From NCBI RefSeq assembly GCF_022539315.1, contig NC_066313.1:23225059-23289058 (forward strand): a stretch of 64,000 bases of DNA, read 5' to 3'. The translations under genes and the position numbers were made by a program. Origin of the DNA: Serinus canaria. Its lineage: Eukaryota; Chordata; Aves; Passeriformes; Fringillidae. Position 1 is the stretch's first letter, and each line of letters starts with the position of its first letter. The notes beneath the pieces are model-generated. The model worked only from the letters and a program-made list of their open reading frames with translations, was not told the DNA's origin and ran no database searches. Below are positions 34,301 through 47,700 of this stretch, piece after piece.

Positions 34301-35865
34301 TTTTCCTTGGAAGAAGAAGAATTGCAGAGTGAAAGAAACAGTAAATTGGTTTAGGACTGACACACAATGCTCAGCTTCATGTGTGATCTCCTATATTCCA
34401 AGAGATCAATTAAGGCTGTTAAGAAAAATATCACTGCTTGGGACATACACAGGCAATAACAGCATGTAAGAAAGAACCTTGTAAGGAGAGGGAGCAGCCA
34501 AATGGGAGCTCAGAGTATTTTTACATCTGTGGTTGTTCCCCAGGAATTCTAGGCATTTAAATCCATCAGCAACATCCTACCTGGGCATGTGAATTTCTAT
34601 TCACCAGCCTTCCTGACAGGAAAGAATAACTGTGCTCATTTGAAAGAGGAAAACAAGATTCAATAAATTCCTCAAAATCAAACTTGAAGCCTCTAGCAGA
34701 GATGAAAATCAGAGATTCTCCAAGTCTGGCATACAGATACAGATTGTACTGGAAAGTAAAACAAAAAATTGTGTTCTTTTTGCTTTTTGATTTGAGTCTC
34801 TACAATCAATCCTACAGAATGAGTTGGACCCTTCCCATCTTAGGCAGACCCAGACAGCTGCCCTATCCTGCCCTCATAACTCAAAAAACCATAAAGTTCA
34901 CATCATACTATGACATCACAATAGCACAACAGCATCACAAGAGCACTTCCCAAGCTCCCACCCGTCTGCCTGTGAGAGGGAACTTTCAGCATGGCTGGGG
35001 GAATCTGACAAAGATGATTTCAGCAGAAGGGATCTGCTTCATTTGAATTAAATCTCAGCCACCACTGCTGTTCAAGGTCAGTGAACTGGTCCCACCTTAC
35101 CGATGCTGTATTGTCACCACAAGATCAGGATTAGTTTTTAAATTCCTGCTTCCTAAAGCAGCAGCAAGCCCCCTGCAGCCTTCCCAGGTATTTGGCTATG
35201 CTTCTGCAGCACAGGAAAAAATTCATCTCAATTGAAAGACTAGGGTATAGGAAGTAGAGTGGCATTTCCCAAGTGTCCTCCCCTCAACTTATTGTGGCAG
35301 GAGGAGGGAATGGTCCTGTTCAGAGAAAAACAGACTGAGTGACTGATTGCATCCATGCCACTGAAAGATGCTGATGAGAAAAACCCAGGCTCCTGCTTGT
35401 CATATTTTCAAAACCCCTAGACACTGACTTAGAGCCTTTCCTGTTGCTTTCCTTAAGCCTCTGTTGAGGAGGAAGAGTGAAGATCTTGGAGACAGCATTT
35501 AGAGTCATAGACAGTTCGGCAAGAGACAATTTCTCACCCCGTTAAATCCCTCTGCAGAATATTATGTGCTGGTTTTCCCTCTTTTTTATGATTTTCTTAT
35601 GATTTTCTCCTGCTGTTTCTGTCCTCAGCAGCCAAATAAATAAATAGCAGTGTAGCTGTCAGCAGCTTTAGCTGAGTAAGAAGGCCCTGCAGACAGCCTA
35701 GGTGGGCTGCCCCCTCCTTGCCTTCAGCACTGCTGCCCTCCAGGTAGATTCAGGATTCCTAATGGCAAGAGGGAATGGGAAGGGGCTAAGAGTGCAGACA
35801 CTTGCTTCTTTGCCCACATTTTGTTCTGAAGACTGGGACACATCACTGTCTCACCTGCAAAAGGT
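31361..35865. other. Non-coding, unique sequence
   Basis: No gene, RNA or repeat is recognised over about 4.5 kb. Frames up to 127 codons (34086-34469 plus) have no domain or splice support. Confidence 0.5.
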
Positions 35866-35892
35866 GGTGATGATGATGATAATAATAATAAC
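35866..35892. repeat. (GAT)n(AAT)n trinucleotide repeat
   Basis: GAT units followed by AAT units form a compound trinucleotide microsatellite, ending in AACAGC. An A12-13 run follows at about 35974-35986. Confidence 0.9.
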
Positions 35893-36620
35893 AGCAAGTT
35901 ATGGAGGAGACGGGTTGTGAATATTTAATCTATGCTTGGAGCATGTTTTTATCATAATCCAAAAGCACAAATGAAAAAAAAAAAAACAGTGCCAGAGAGA
36001 GATGAAGATACTTACATGGGGTCACAAAGCCAGTCTGTGGCAGAGGCAGAAATAAAATCCAGCCAATCTGATAGCAAAACACTGGTGTCTTCCCCATAAA
36101 ACAAATCTGCCCTTCAAAAATTGAATTGTGCTTGTTTATCTTGTGCATGTGTTCTCTCTTCCTTTCTTCCTACTTTCCTTACTTTACCTTCTCCTCTGCC
36201 TAGTCTATTTGTACAACAGTTGCCCAGGTGTGCTGAGCCCTTCTCACACAAAAGCAAAACCAAGATGTCTATGTAGGGGGACCCGCGAGTTTGGCCACTG
36301 TGTTCATTCAGAGCTCAGGAATTCTTTTGCAGACTCATTTTCTACACTGCCTAGGGATTCTGGCACCTTTGGGGCCATGTTTAATTCATCTTCTGCAACT
36401 ATGAGATCTTTTGCAAGTACTAATTCTGTCTTTTTCACGAGCTTGATGCTCAGATGCCAGGCTTTTCTTTTCTATATATAGTTTTCTTCTTCTTCCTACT
36501 CAGACAAAGCTCTTCCTCTACTCCAGCCTCCATATTTCATCTTACTCTTTATTGCCTTTTACTCCTTCTTTGCTTTCAACATTATCTTCCTCGTTTTTAC
36601 TTTCTGGAAATCTTTCTCTT
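35893..36620 (+). repeat. Pyrimidine-rich interval
   Basis: From about 36145 to 36215 and again from 36480 to 36620 the plus strand is dominated by CTT/TTC words (CTCTTCCTTTCTTCC, TTTTCTTCTTCTTCCT). The resulting hydrophobic Phe/Leu-rich frame at 36454-36759 is an effect of composition, not a membrane protein. No gene is seen. Confidence 0.6.
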
Positions 36621-39163
36621 TGCCTCGACACAACCCATTCTCTTTTATAATAAGTGTCTTTACATCCTTCTTCAAATCCCTCCCCAGCCTCCACATCTAT
36701 CTCTGCCCATGCCTCCTGTCCTTCCCAACTCATTAGGCATTGCTGGATCTTATAAATAGACACCTTTCTAGGGATGCACTGTATATCAATGACATGATTC
36801 ACTTCTCACTGCATATATGCCAAATTAACCTATTTTAAACATAACTATCTGTTAGAAGCTAAGTCTCAGGGCAGTGTCAGCAGCTGCAACAAAGTTGGCT
36901 AGTTTTGGACAATGTGAGAGACCTTCAACCAGCAGTCGCTTATTTGATTAACATCCACTTTTCAAGGAAAAAAGCATTTACTTCCTATTTCTGCCACCTC
37001 ATATAACACATAAGATAAAAAAGGCAGAGGAAGGGTTAGAGATCCATGTCTAGGTATCTACTATTCCATGAACATGAAAAGGTCTCACACTTTCAGCCCT
37101 TCTCTCAGTATTTTCCAGACTTCAAACTAGAGTGCTGATGGGAACAAAAGCGAATCTACTTGCTTGGGGAAGAAGAAATTTCTTACTCTTTTTTATATAG
37201 ATGGTGTGATTTCAGCAAGCAAAGAAGTGCCAACCCACTCCCAACTGTCATAGGAACTGGCTTTTTTTCCTGACAACACTTTGAGAACCCAAAGTTTTTG
37301 AAGACGTGAAAACAGTGGCTCTGTGCCTTATCTTGCTTTCACATGGCGATCTCTTTCCTAGCACTGGAAAGAGCAAAGATCAAGTCAGTTCCTTTGCACC
37401 TATTAACACAAATTTTCAGGGGCTCCATCCACTTGATGCAATCTTTTTCAACTACTCCCTTCCCTCAATTAGGCATCATGCCCACTATTAAGGATTTTGA
37501 TGAGCTTAGGTAAAAACTCAAGATATGATCATTAGAAGACAAAATCACCCCTCATGAAATTGGAGATCACAATTCTTTCAAACTTTCTACACCCATACAA
37601 CAGGTCAGTGCAGCAACTTCACGGCAACTCTAAACTGTGCCTAGATGCCCTGAACCACTGCAATACAGGCAGGCAACAAGATATGTTTAGGTTTAAAAAT
37701 AAATTTTAATTTCCACCTTTTTTGTAGTTGTTTACTTGATTTTAAACACTTTGATCTCCCTTACCTATTGCTACAAAAATTCATAAAAGTATATTGGAAT
37801 AACCACTGTCCTCAAGCTGCAGGGCTGAGCTGATTTGTACCCTGCTGCAGGAAGCATCATCCTCCTGACCCTACGGAGTTCCCATCCACCTCTCAAAGCC
37901 CCCCGCTGCTGCTGCTTCTCCTGGCCCTATGCACCTCAGCTCTGCTCCTCCCCCACACCTGTGAGAGCTGGCACCCTGCCATCAGCAAGACTCCAATTCA
38001 GGGGAGGGCTAGTCACTCCTCCAAAACCTGGAGCCAACACAAGCCAGAGAGAAGACAAAAGCAAACAGGGCAGAGAGGCTGAGCTCTCTCTTTGTTGAGA
38101 ACTTATAACTGCTTATTCTTCTCTTCAGCTGAAAAACATCGCCAACATTGCCAAAACACTTTGGGTGGTTTCTGTGGAGGAGTCTGTGGCTACTACCTGT
38201 AAAATTTCACCATTCGCAATTCAACCATTCTGCAGCTGCCTGCGAGGAGTCTGATGCAGCTAGGGGCACAGACCTTTCCTCAACAACCACAAAGCTCCTC
38301 AGGTAGCTACTCTACCAAAGCCTGGGGCTGCTGTTTGGGAATCTACCTGTCTCCAGAGAAAACCCAGAGGCTCCAAGTGATGACTCACAGAAGTCCTGGA
38401 GAGCTACAGGGCATGGACCTGCCTTCAACACAAAGAAAAAGTTCTTCAGCTAACTAACTAATTAGGAAAATTGTGTTGCTGCCACCTGAAACTTTAGTTA
38501 TCTATAAACAAAATCAAAACACTATGACAGATGTATGAAAAAGCCCTGAATTAAAAAAATAAAGGGGAGCATGAGCCCCAACAACATCCTGCACTGCCTC
38601 CCCATACAGCAGGCAAAGGCAAGGGCAGCCAAGTGGAGAGCTCTTTCCTCAGGGTACAATAAGCAGGAGCTGCTGGAGCTACAGCTAGGAAGTATTTTTG
38701 GCAGGGACTAAATCAAGAATACTTAGGAATAGTCTGGCTAGCCAGAGAAAGTAGCCATAATGGGTAGTTCAGCCTGCCATACATTCCACCCCAAGAACAA
38801 TCAAACCAAAATGACGACTTCTATCTTAGTACCTAGGTCTCAGCAAACCACAAAGCATATCCTCTTTCATGGAAGTTCTGCAGCTCTTCCTCTCCTTTTT
38901 CTATGCTTTACAGCCTATTGATACTACTTCATTATGATGTCTTAGAGGCACCAACCTCCACCCCACCAAAATAAAAAAGTGATTCCCTAGGTGAGCAAAG
39001 GGATTTGAAAAAGGGGCAAGGCAGGAACAGTAATACGGGCACAGGGACATACTGAGAAGAACAGGGTGTCGAGTTTGTTACAAGGTCAGCCTCAAAGCTC
39101 ACCCTTGCTCCTCCAAGCCATAGTGGGTGTTTGGCTGAGAGGGAGGGCATCAAGGACCCAATT
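36621..39163. other. Non-coding, unique sequence
   Basis: No gene or identifiable repeat is seen. Frames are under 90 codons. Confidence 0.5.
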
Positions 39164-39613
39164 TCAGAGCCTGTTGGAGAAGATTGGTTGGCCTAAACCC
39201 TTGTGATACCCTGGATCACAGACTGACAGAGGCTGTCTACAGAGAGTCTGGCCAGCCCACAAGGGAGCCTGGGCATCAAACATAGCTGGGTGGACAGCAC
39301 AGCACAAGGGAAAGCAGGAAGGCAGGAGCCATTGGAGAGCTAAGGCTACTGAAATGTTGGCAGACAAAGCCAGCACTGCAGGACAGCAAGCCAAAGGGAA
39401 ACACAGATAGAGCCCAGCCACTGGCTGTGCCACAAGAGATCGGTGCCATGAGCAATAGAGCATGGCGAGACGTCCAGGAACAGTAGCCAGCACCAAACCT
39501 AAGAGTCCATCCACTGGCACAAAGCTGGAGAGCTGGGCAGAAGCCCAGGAAGCAGAGAGGAACCGTGCTCTTGGGTAAGCCAGGTGATGAAGGGGAAAAG
39601 GCAACTGCTTCAT
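39164..39613 (-). other. Unrecognised 149-codon open frame
   Basis: The minus strand is open for 149 codons, beginning MKQLPFPLHHLAYP. It is rich in Leu, Ala, Cys and Pro, with no domain I recognise. A second minus-strand frame (39276-39617, 113 codons) overlaps most of it. GC content is above that of neighbours and purines dominate the plus strand (AG-rich, stop-poor on the minus), which alone favours chance openness. It may be part of an unrecognised repeat. I do not call a gene. Confidence 0.15.
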
Positions 39614-42600
39614 GCAACCTCCACTTTCCAGACCTTTTGCACTCAGCTGTCCTCTACCCAGCCCCAGGAGCTGGCACTACAGTAGAAGAATCTCCCCAGG
39701 CAGAAGACAGATGACAGTGGGGTAAAGCAGTGAGAGCATACTGTTTGTGCTGAGCACTGGTACAGATCTGCTGGGACACTGGGAGGTTTGATAAAGGAAA
39801 TGAAGAATACACAGTGGGACCATGAAGCCATTGTGCCCAACCCGATGTGAAGACAGATCAAAACTGCAGACCCTGCTGCAGATGTTAACACAAGGTACAA
39901 GGCAAGGGACAGTCACTAAACCCCAGAAAGGAAGAATAATAATCCTTAGACTGGAACACAGCTGCTGGCACTCTGGAGCAGAAGGAAAACCACCACTCCC
40001 TTTTCTGCAGCAATCATCAGGCTTGTATATTGTATTTGTGTGCTGCTATTTTTTCTCCATCCACATTTTCCAGTTACCAAGAAACTCAGTTTGGGAAGCT
40101 GTTGCACAAATCTGTGTTTCTTCTTGCCCTGTTTTTGCCATGGATCAGCTCAGAAATGAGTTTTACCCCTGTGACCTCCAAGAAGCTTTCACACTTAAAG
40201 AGTACTGCTGAGCACCTGTCACTACAGGAAAACCAGCATTGAACCACTGATGAAGAGCTTGACTGTGCCTTGTTCAGATAATACCTTAACTGGCTTCAGT
40301 GAAAGCATTGAGGGAGTGCAGTGAGCAGCCTCCATCCCTAGAGTAGAAATACAACTGCCACTCTTGTGGAGCTACAGCTAAATGGCAATTGAGCTGTTCC
40401 CTTCCACTGCACTGTCAAATGTAATTTACTCCCTGGCATTGTGTGATCAAGCAAAGGACGGGCAATAACATACACAGCAGCTTATCCCAGAGAATGGCAA
40501 CTTCACCTCTTCAGCTTTTAACTGAGTCTGACTGCAACTTCAGACATGTATCCGTATCTCTATTGCAGTGCTCCCATCCCCAGCACTCGTGGCAACAAAG
40601 GTCTTTGGTTGAAACTGGGAAATTAGCATGACAGTAAAGGTAAAATCCCAAGACTTTGCTATGGAAGAGTAAAAGCTGTTTAGAGCATTGTGTAAATTTA
40701 TGGCAAAAAGAAATAAAGGTGAATTTTATACAATCCAGTTATTGCTTGTACATCTTTGCAATAATGTTTATTGACATGTTTGAATGAAGCACAAGCTGTA
40801 GTTCAGTTCAACTGCCTGTGAAAATGGGACATTTGTCAAGAAACAAACCTTACAGATCTTAGCAGCTCTTCTCTTCCCTGTTATTAGTTGGGAAATACTA
40901 TAAAAGGTCAGAAGCACCAGGGAAAAGGTACCCACCAAGATGCCCACGGTGCCTTGGCTAGCAATCCCTAAGATGCAGAGAGGCAAAGCTCAGCAGGTTA
41001 ATGAGGAGCATCTTAACTTTGCATTGACACTCAGGCACGGACTAAAAATATGCATGCACATCAATTTCAGAATCCCTATGAGGCACAATAAAGTTAACCT
41101 TGCATGGCCAGAGAGATAGACTACAAACCTGTCTAACTGAAGGCACTTGGCATGGCCTTAGCCAAGGCACCCTGTAAGAATTTGGCCATGACTTCCCTTG
41201 ACACGCAGAAATGCCCTTGCTCCTCCTTTCCACCAAGCCCTGTTCCGTGAGGTGAAGAGCCTCTTTTAACTCCTCTGAATTTTAAAGACCCCTGAAGACA
41301 TGCAGCACATTTAAAATTCATTAAATGCAAAAGACATTCCTTTCAGGAGCTACCATGTCAGAACTGAATGCCCCAAATTTTGACAAGGCTTGGACTCAGC
41401 TCCAAGTCTGATTTACTACCAGATGCAGAAACAACATCAAGTCTTTCCACACCAAAACTTTTGTATTTGAATCTGTGTGCTGAGCTCTAAACAGCCAATG
41501 CTTCCAAATGTTTATCATGCTCTGTGATTCTGCTTCAGGCACACTTCACCTCCCATCACCTTATTTACACTAAAAACTCTTGGGATGGGGCTAATTCTGT
41601 TCCAAAAAAGCATGGCTGCCACATAGCTCATGCACTTTAGTCCCCTCTCTGTAGGCGCCACTCTCTCAACTTGTCCCAGCAGCAGCTCTGCCAGTACTGC
41701 TCATTCCTGAGTGAGAATTATTCCAGTCATACATCCTCTCTGCATGTGGCACTCGTTACTGGACAAACCAGACCTGGCCCTGTGGTCCCCTCCCTCCCCA
41801 TCCTGCAATGTCACTTTTCATTAAGCTTCATAAGCCATTCAAGTGACAACTCTCTCTGCATTCATTGCTGCACCAGCCCAGGGAGTATGAATGGCCTCTG
41901 GTTAACATCACATCACTGCTGTGGCTTTGTTTTTGTGCATGTTGATCAGAAATTACCTAGCTTAGAGAAAGTAATTTAGTGATAAGTGATTGCTCATTTA
42001 GAGGTAGCTAGTTTCAGCCATGGCTGCCAGGTATTAATCTATTTGTCAATCCTTTCAGATCTTCTGCACTGACGAGCAGCTTCCAACTCTGGAAAGTGAA
42101 GCCCCCTCTTCAGAGGGCAGGGAAAAAGGCAAAGAACTTATTCCACACCTTTTCAGCTACATTTGCAAGGTGCTCTCAAAGCAAGGAGGACCAACTGGGA
42201 GGGATTAGTGACGGCCAGGGTTCCAGCTTTGACCTTCAAAGTGGCTTTTCAACAGATCTCAAAAGCAGGAAGAGCACAGAATAAAGTTTCAAAAGTACCT
42301 GGGAATGTCTTGATGAAAGACTGAGTGGGAACACTCCAGCTCATATTAAAAAATCAAAATTCTTCTACTATTACCAACTTTCACAGAATGTTCAACAGGA
42401 GCATTTCCACAATGAAATTTTTGGACATAAAGGGGCTAAAAGTAAAGTGAGAAGCTGGACTACTCATCCAAGATATGTAGTTCTCAAGATCCAGTTCCTT
42501 TTCTGCAACAGGAATTCAAAATTCAGGCTTCCTACCTTTTCTGAGCAGTTGTACTGCTCTTTAGTACCATAACTCTTTATATAGAAGCTTTACACCCCTT

Positions 42601-43617
42601 TTATTCCGACCAGTGATTTTCCCTAAGAGAGAGGAACCCAGAAAAACAACAACAGCTTTCCAACACCAAGACAAAGAATGTAACCTCCAGTTTCTTTAGG
42701 ACATGGCATAAAATCAGTCAGTCACCCAAGCCTGCTTGTTTGCAGACTTCTCACAGTTTAGGATTGGCACATGTAGCTCACAGGTCACACTGCACTTCTC
42801 CAGGTAAGAGAGGAGCTCCCAAAAAACATGGGGATGAATTTGTACTCTACATGCAAATACTTCTGAAATTCTATGGCACATCATTTGATATGTGGATCTA
42901 ATTTTCACATTTATGGTTCCCAGATGTGGAGATGTCAAAACATTCACCAAAATTTGAAACTTCCAAGCTACTTTCATCATGCCAGTCATAATTCAAACTC
43001 TGGAAAAAATTCATCAGTCTCGTGTTGGATTTAGTATATCGCAATAGGACACTAAAAAAACCCATTACTTTAAATAATTGTCTGGTGAAGAGGTTTGAAG
43101 AGCAGACAAATTTCCAAGCCATTACCAGAGTCCTGATAATGAACCACACTCACACAGTGGTCTTCACACAAATTCCTTGAAAAAAAATGCAACAGTTTGA
43201 TGGTATTTCCTGATGTACTGTTTCTAAGGGTTCCTGGAGAAAACTGCTTCCTTTTTGTGACAGGAAACTTCTCATTCTCATTTGGAGCAAAATGTCTGCA
43301 TGTTCCCTTTCCCTCCATTCCCTGCTGGGCTACAGTTTTATTTTCTTGAACCACTCAAGTTTGGAGATTCCAGTGGTGAGCCAGTGACAGATCATGAATT
43401 GCCTTACCGAACCCTACAGGTAACAGGGAAGCGTGCACGTGCTGTCTTAAAAGCAGAATACATAAGGCATATGGGATTCCTCCACCAAAGCTCTCTTCTT
43501 TCCAGCCTACTCTGCTTCCTTCTATCCCCCGCTTGCTCATCTTTTCTTCTTCTCCCACAAGCCAGGGAGAGTAGTATTTGGAAATAATTATCTACAACTT
43601 GGCCCTTAACTCTCCTC
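39614..43617. other. Non-coding, unique sequence
   Basis: No gene, RNA or repeat is recognised. All frames are 129 codons or less and unsupported. Confidence 0.5.
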
Positions 43618-44154
43618 TTCCTTCCCCTTAGCAGGGGTAGAATTCATTTTCTTCATAGTAACTTGTGTTGGGCTGTATTTTGGATTTGTACTGGAAATAG
43701 AGTTGGTAATAGAAACATTTTAGCTACTGTCAAGCAGAGCTTACACGGGGCCAAGGTCTTTCCTGCTTCTCACAACACCCCACTAGTGAGAAAGCTGGAG
43801 GTGCACAAAAGCTGGGAGGGGACACAGCTGAGACAGGTAAACCCATCTGACCAAAGGGATATCTCATACCACAGGATGTCATGCCCAGCATAGAAAGTAG
43901 GGGGGAAATTGGCTGGGGACTGCTGCTCAGGGACTGGCTGGGCATCAGTGGTTAGTTAGTGGTGAGAAACTGTTTTCATTTGCATCATTTGACTATCTTG
44001 GGCTTTATTTATCTTGTATTAAAATTCTTTTATCTCAACCCACAAGTTTTCTCACTCTTACTCTTCCAATACTTTTGTTTCCCGCATCCTGCTGGAGGAG
44101 AGTAGTGGAGCAGCTGTGTCACTCTCAGTTGCCAGCTGGGGTTAAACCACAACA
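43618..44154 (+). mobile_element. Solo LTR of an avian endogenous retrovirus
   Basis: The 3' end is diagnostic: CAGCTGGGGTTAAACCACAACA (in part, 44133-44154) closes a common bird LTR whose body carries GTAGAATTCATTTTCTTC at the 5' side. It also carries CCAAGGTCTTTCCTGCTTCTC, GACTGGCTGGGCATCAGTGG and TTTATCTCAACCCACAAGTTTTC in order. ATTAAA near 44019-44024 ahead of the TTATCTCAACCC block gives plus orientation. The first about 14 bases have diverged, so the 5' edge is approximate. No internal viral sequence flanks it, so it is solo. A clear target-site duplication cannot be seen (CTCAT follows). Confidence 0.82.
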
Positions 44155-44765
44155 CTCATGACCATGTCTCAGGCAGAGCCTTAATGGCTGTTGGATAAAA
44201 TGGCCTAGGGAGGAGCAGGGCTGTTCTTCCAGTTGCAGCTGGGATGGCTTCTCCCTCCACTCAGATGAGGGATAATGATGAGGAGGGATCACCTGCACTG
44301 CCTTTGGACCTCAGCCGTGACAACTGGCCATGGGCACAGGCATCCTGCCCAGGGCTGGCCGGGACTCCCGCAGGTGCGAGGGCACTGGCGGAAGTTCAGG
44401 CAGATTCCCACGCCTCGGGAGTGCCACCGAGAGCTGTTCCCCCTACCTTTGAGCCGGCAGGTTTACAAGCCTCTAATTCCCAGCTACAAGCACTGCTCCC
44501 CGTGCCAAGGAAGCAGCGGCGCGTGCTGTCATTCACGCGGCTGGAAGGCCGCTCCTGCCAGTGTTTGTGGCTATCGGACCAGCTGCTCAGGGCTGGGAGC
44601 AGATGGCAGGATGGCACACCTGACAGGGAGCAGACCTTCCAAGGACGAAGGGGGAGGAAGAGTTTGCGTGCAGCATGGCCAGCCACAATTCCCAGTTACA
44701 ATTTCCCAAGCAAAGATGGAGTAAATGTACCCACCTCTCCCTCTCTGCCACCCCCCAAGCTGTAA
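44155..44765 (+). other. CpG-rich patch with a 173-codon open frame
   Basis: About 17 CpGs fall between 44311 and 44580 at near 60% GC. My hand estimate gives observed/expected around 0.7, in CpG-island range and well above other stretches of this window. A plus-strand frame at 44244-44765 (173 codons, starts MASPSTQMRDNDEEG) spans it. A 149-codon plus frame (44275-44724) and a 96-codon minus frame overlap. The protein is Pro/Ala/Arg/Ser-rich with no domain seen. It begins 90 bases after a solo LTR. It could be a non-coding RNA promoter, a short exon or an unrecognised repeat; coding status is not supported. Confidence 0.3.
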
Positions 44766-47700
44766 GAAGAGATTTTCACTCTAGGGTAAACCTGGACAGG
44801 TGTTATTGATACCTCTGCATTTGTACACTTTTCCTGCCTCAGACAAAATGCCCTTCGTTTGATCTAATTACCAAGCATATTAAGCTAATTATCAAGCAAA
44901 ATCCCATTCAGCCTTTCCCATGAGATGTAAGAGCAGTTTTCAGGTCTCAGATACTTTAAGCCCGCTCTAGCCCACCCCCTAGAAACAATAGCGTTGGAAA
45001 AGGCGAGAGCTCCAGTCAAGGGTGAGCATATTCCTTCTCCAGACTTAGTCCGTTCTGAAAAGAGGTGAGGACAGAGCACAGGCTACAGAAGTTAATCCCA
45101 GTTCCAGCTCCTCAACTTCCCATCTCTTCCAGATTAAGTTAACGAAATGAACAAATATGAAACATCACAGAACGCAAGAGATATAAAATAGTGATTATGT
45201 CGCGTACAATCCATCCTGAAGAACTGATATGTGAGCACACATACATTTAAATATTTGAAAAGCATCTTTTACAATGAATATCAAAATGACTTACAATCCA
45301 AGTCAGAGAAAAATGCCCTTACTTCTCCCTATCTCCCTTTTCTCATTACAGAGATAAATCCCAGGTGCATCTCTCAGTAGTAGAGGGAGACTGAAGAATA
45401 TATATATAAAAACACATATATGTGTGTATGTATAAAATATACAACAGTAATAATCTCAATAATTTTAAGAGAAGCTTGCTGCATAATACTGGAAGTCTGT
45501 GAGACAAGAAACTCTGGGTAATAGCTGGTCTCCCCCCTCCCATTGTTAAAATGGGAGGGAAAAGATACCAGAGACCAAATGCACAGGCTTGTATTGTGTA
45601 TCAGAAAGTGAAAGGAAAGCAGGAAGAAAGGAGCTGGAAGGATGGCCACACACATGTGCCAATAGTTTGTGGTCCAGCAACCATGGACAGTCAGCACTGT
45701 CAACACCACGGATGCAAGCAATTCCTATCCCAAGACTTTAAAACACGTCAATTATAGAGCTCTTTCCATTGAATTCTTGGTTTATAATGAAAGCTGAAAT
45801 AAATCCTGACTTCAGAAGCTCAGTCTTGTTTGTTTTTCATTCTGTTTTGTTTCTTTTTTGCCAACTCCCCCCAGCTACTGTGGAACTCAATCAAGAATCT
45901 TGGCAGCCCTGCTACCACTGCAACCATGCTGCTTCCACACATCACAGGGGATGATCTGACTTGAAGGGAGTAATTCCCACTGACAAACACTGAGATGGAG
46001 AGATGTTGCTCTTTTAATTAGAGGGCTACACCTCTATTCCCAACTCTGGCCACACCTGAAAACATACACAACAGCACAACTATATCACAATGCACTTGTC
46101 ACATTCTCCTCTGTGATTCCCAAGAAATTCACAGATGATTTACTTGGACAGATTTTGTACCTGAACCTCTCAATTTTGAAGCGCTTTTCCCAATGTAAAT
46201 ACATATACATCTGTAGATTTTGATCTGAATGCCTTCACTGTCAACATGTGAGCCCTACTGTACGCGCACCTCTGCATCAGCCCCCTGGTACCATGCAAGG
46301 CTGCAACGCCCTTCACTGGAGTAACGCAGTGTCCTGCCTACACAAGGCTGAAGAATCCTGTCAGTACTCCAACAAATATTCACAGCCCTGAATCACAGCA
46401 ACATTGTTAATCAGGGTTCTAGGAAACAGAAAGGATTCCCAAACAATAAGAAAAGTTCATTTCCCCTCTTCTTTTTGTCATTAACGAGCCTCAAGGGTGG
46501 TTGCAAGCCATATTTTCAAGCCTTACTCTGTCACCAAAACCACAAAAGGTTGAGAAGAATTTACTTTCAGAAGCAGAGGCATCTGGTAAAGCACAAATTA
46601 TCACTGAGACACATGACAAAAAATTCCAGAATGGGTAGTGCTGCAATTGCCTTCTTTATAGAAACTAGGATAAAAAGACAGTCCTGTGAAGTGGCTTCTC
46701 AAAGTGTCACAATAAATAAGGGGGACAGTGAGAAATGCAGCATAAATCTCCTGATCCACAAATGTGCTTTCCCAACCAGACCATGCTGTCATCATAACAT
46801 GCACCCTCAGGATCCTGTGCAGCCAAATGAATAGCACTCTGTTGCATTTTTAGCCATGCATGCAGCCGACGCCAGAATTCTACAACTGCACTTGCCATGT
46901 ACGGAGCACACAGTCACCTCCTCCTGTGGATGTACCTCTACATTTTCTCAGCTGTACTCACCTTTCCATGAAAGTATCCAGCAGAAAAGCACAGTGCCTG
47001 GGAAGTTATAAGCACAGGCCAAAGCTCCCACATGTGCCGGACGCCGGAGCCCAGCACACATGCCCTGGATAACTGAACGGAACCCTGTGCCTTGGCTATG
47101 TCTCTTACTGTTTGAGCTTTGTAAAAAGTGACAGACACGTGCACTTCTCCTCAGCTTTGCCTCACAAGTATAGCAGTGCTTGCATGGACCCAGGTGTTCA
47201 ACAAATGATCAGCCAGCTGTAATGTAACTTTAAATGCAAATTTGTGTATTGGCTCTGGGAGCAAGACCGAGAGATGCAGTTGAAAGGAACACAGTCACTC
47301 TGAGTACAGGATCTGCATAAATCACTGTCCAGTATATTCATTCCTATTGACAGATTAATTCCTTTCTCAGGTTTTGCTTAAAAGTGTACCACTGAATACT
47401 AATAACAGTTCCCAGAGCTGCAGTAATGTCACTCAAACCAGGGTGAAAGATGCCGGAGGGAATGATCTATGGCCTTCTTGACGGGGGGAAGCTCCCAGCT
47501 GCTCCAGCTCCCTAGGCTGGCAGCTGGCAGCAGTGAGTGGAAGGAGCCACCTCCTCACCCTTAAGTGGATGGGATTACTCAAGTCTCTAATACTGGCAGG
47601 AGGTTGCTCTGTAAGAAAGAGTGCAGAGACTCTCTTTTAGACCTAGAGGAAAACCTCTCAAGGTCTGTCAGAATAAAACTGGAAATAGCGAAGCAAATCT

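Noticed and set aside
36454..36759. Apparent hydrophobic, membrane-like protein
   Set aside because: Phe/Leu richness comes directly from a CT-rich DNA tract.
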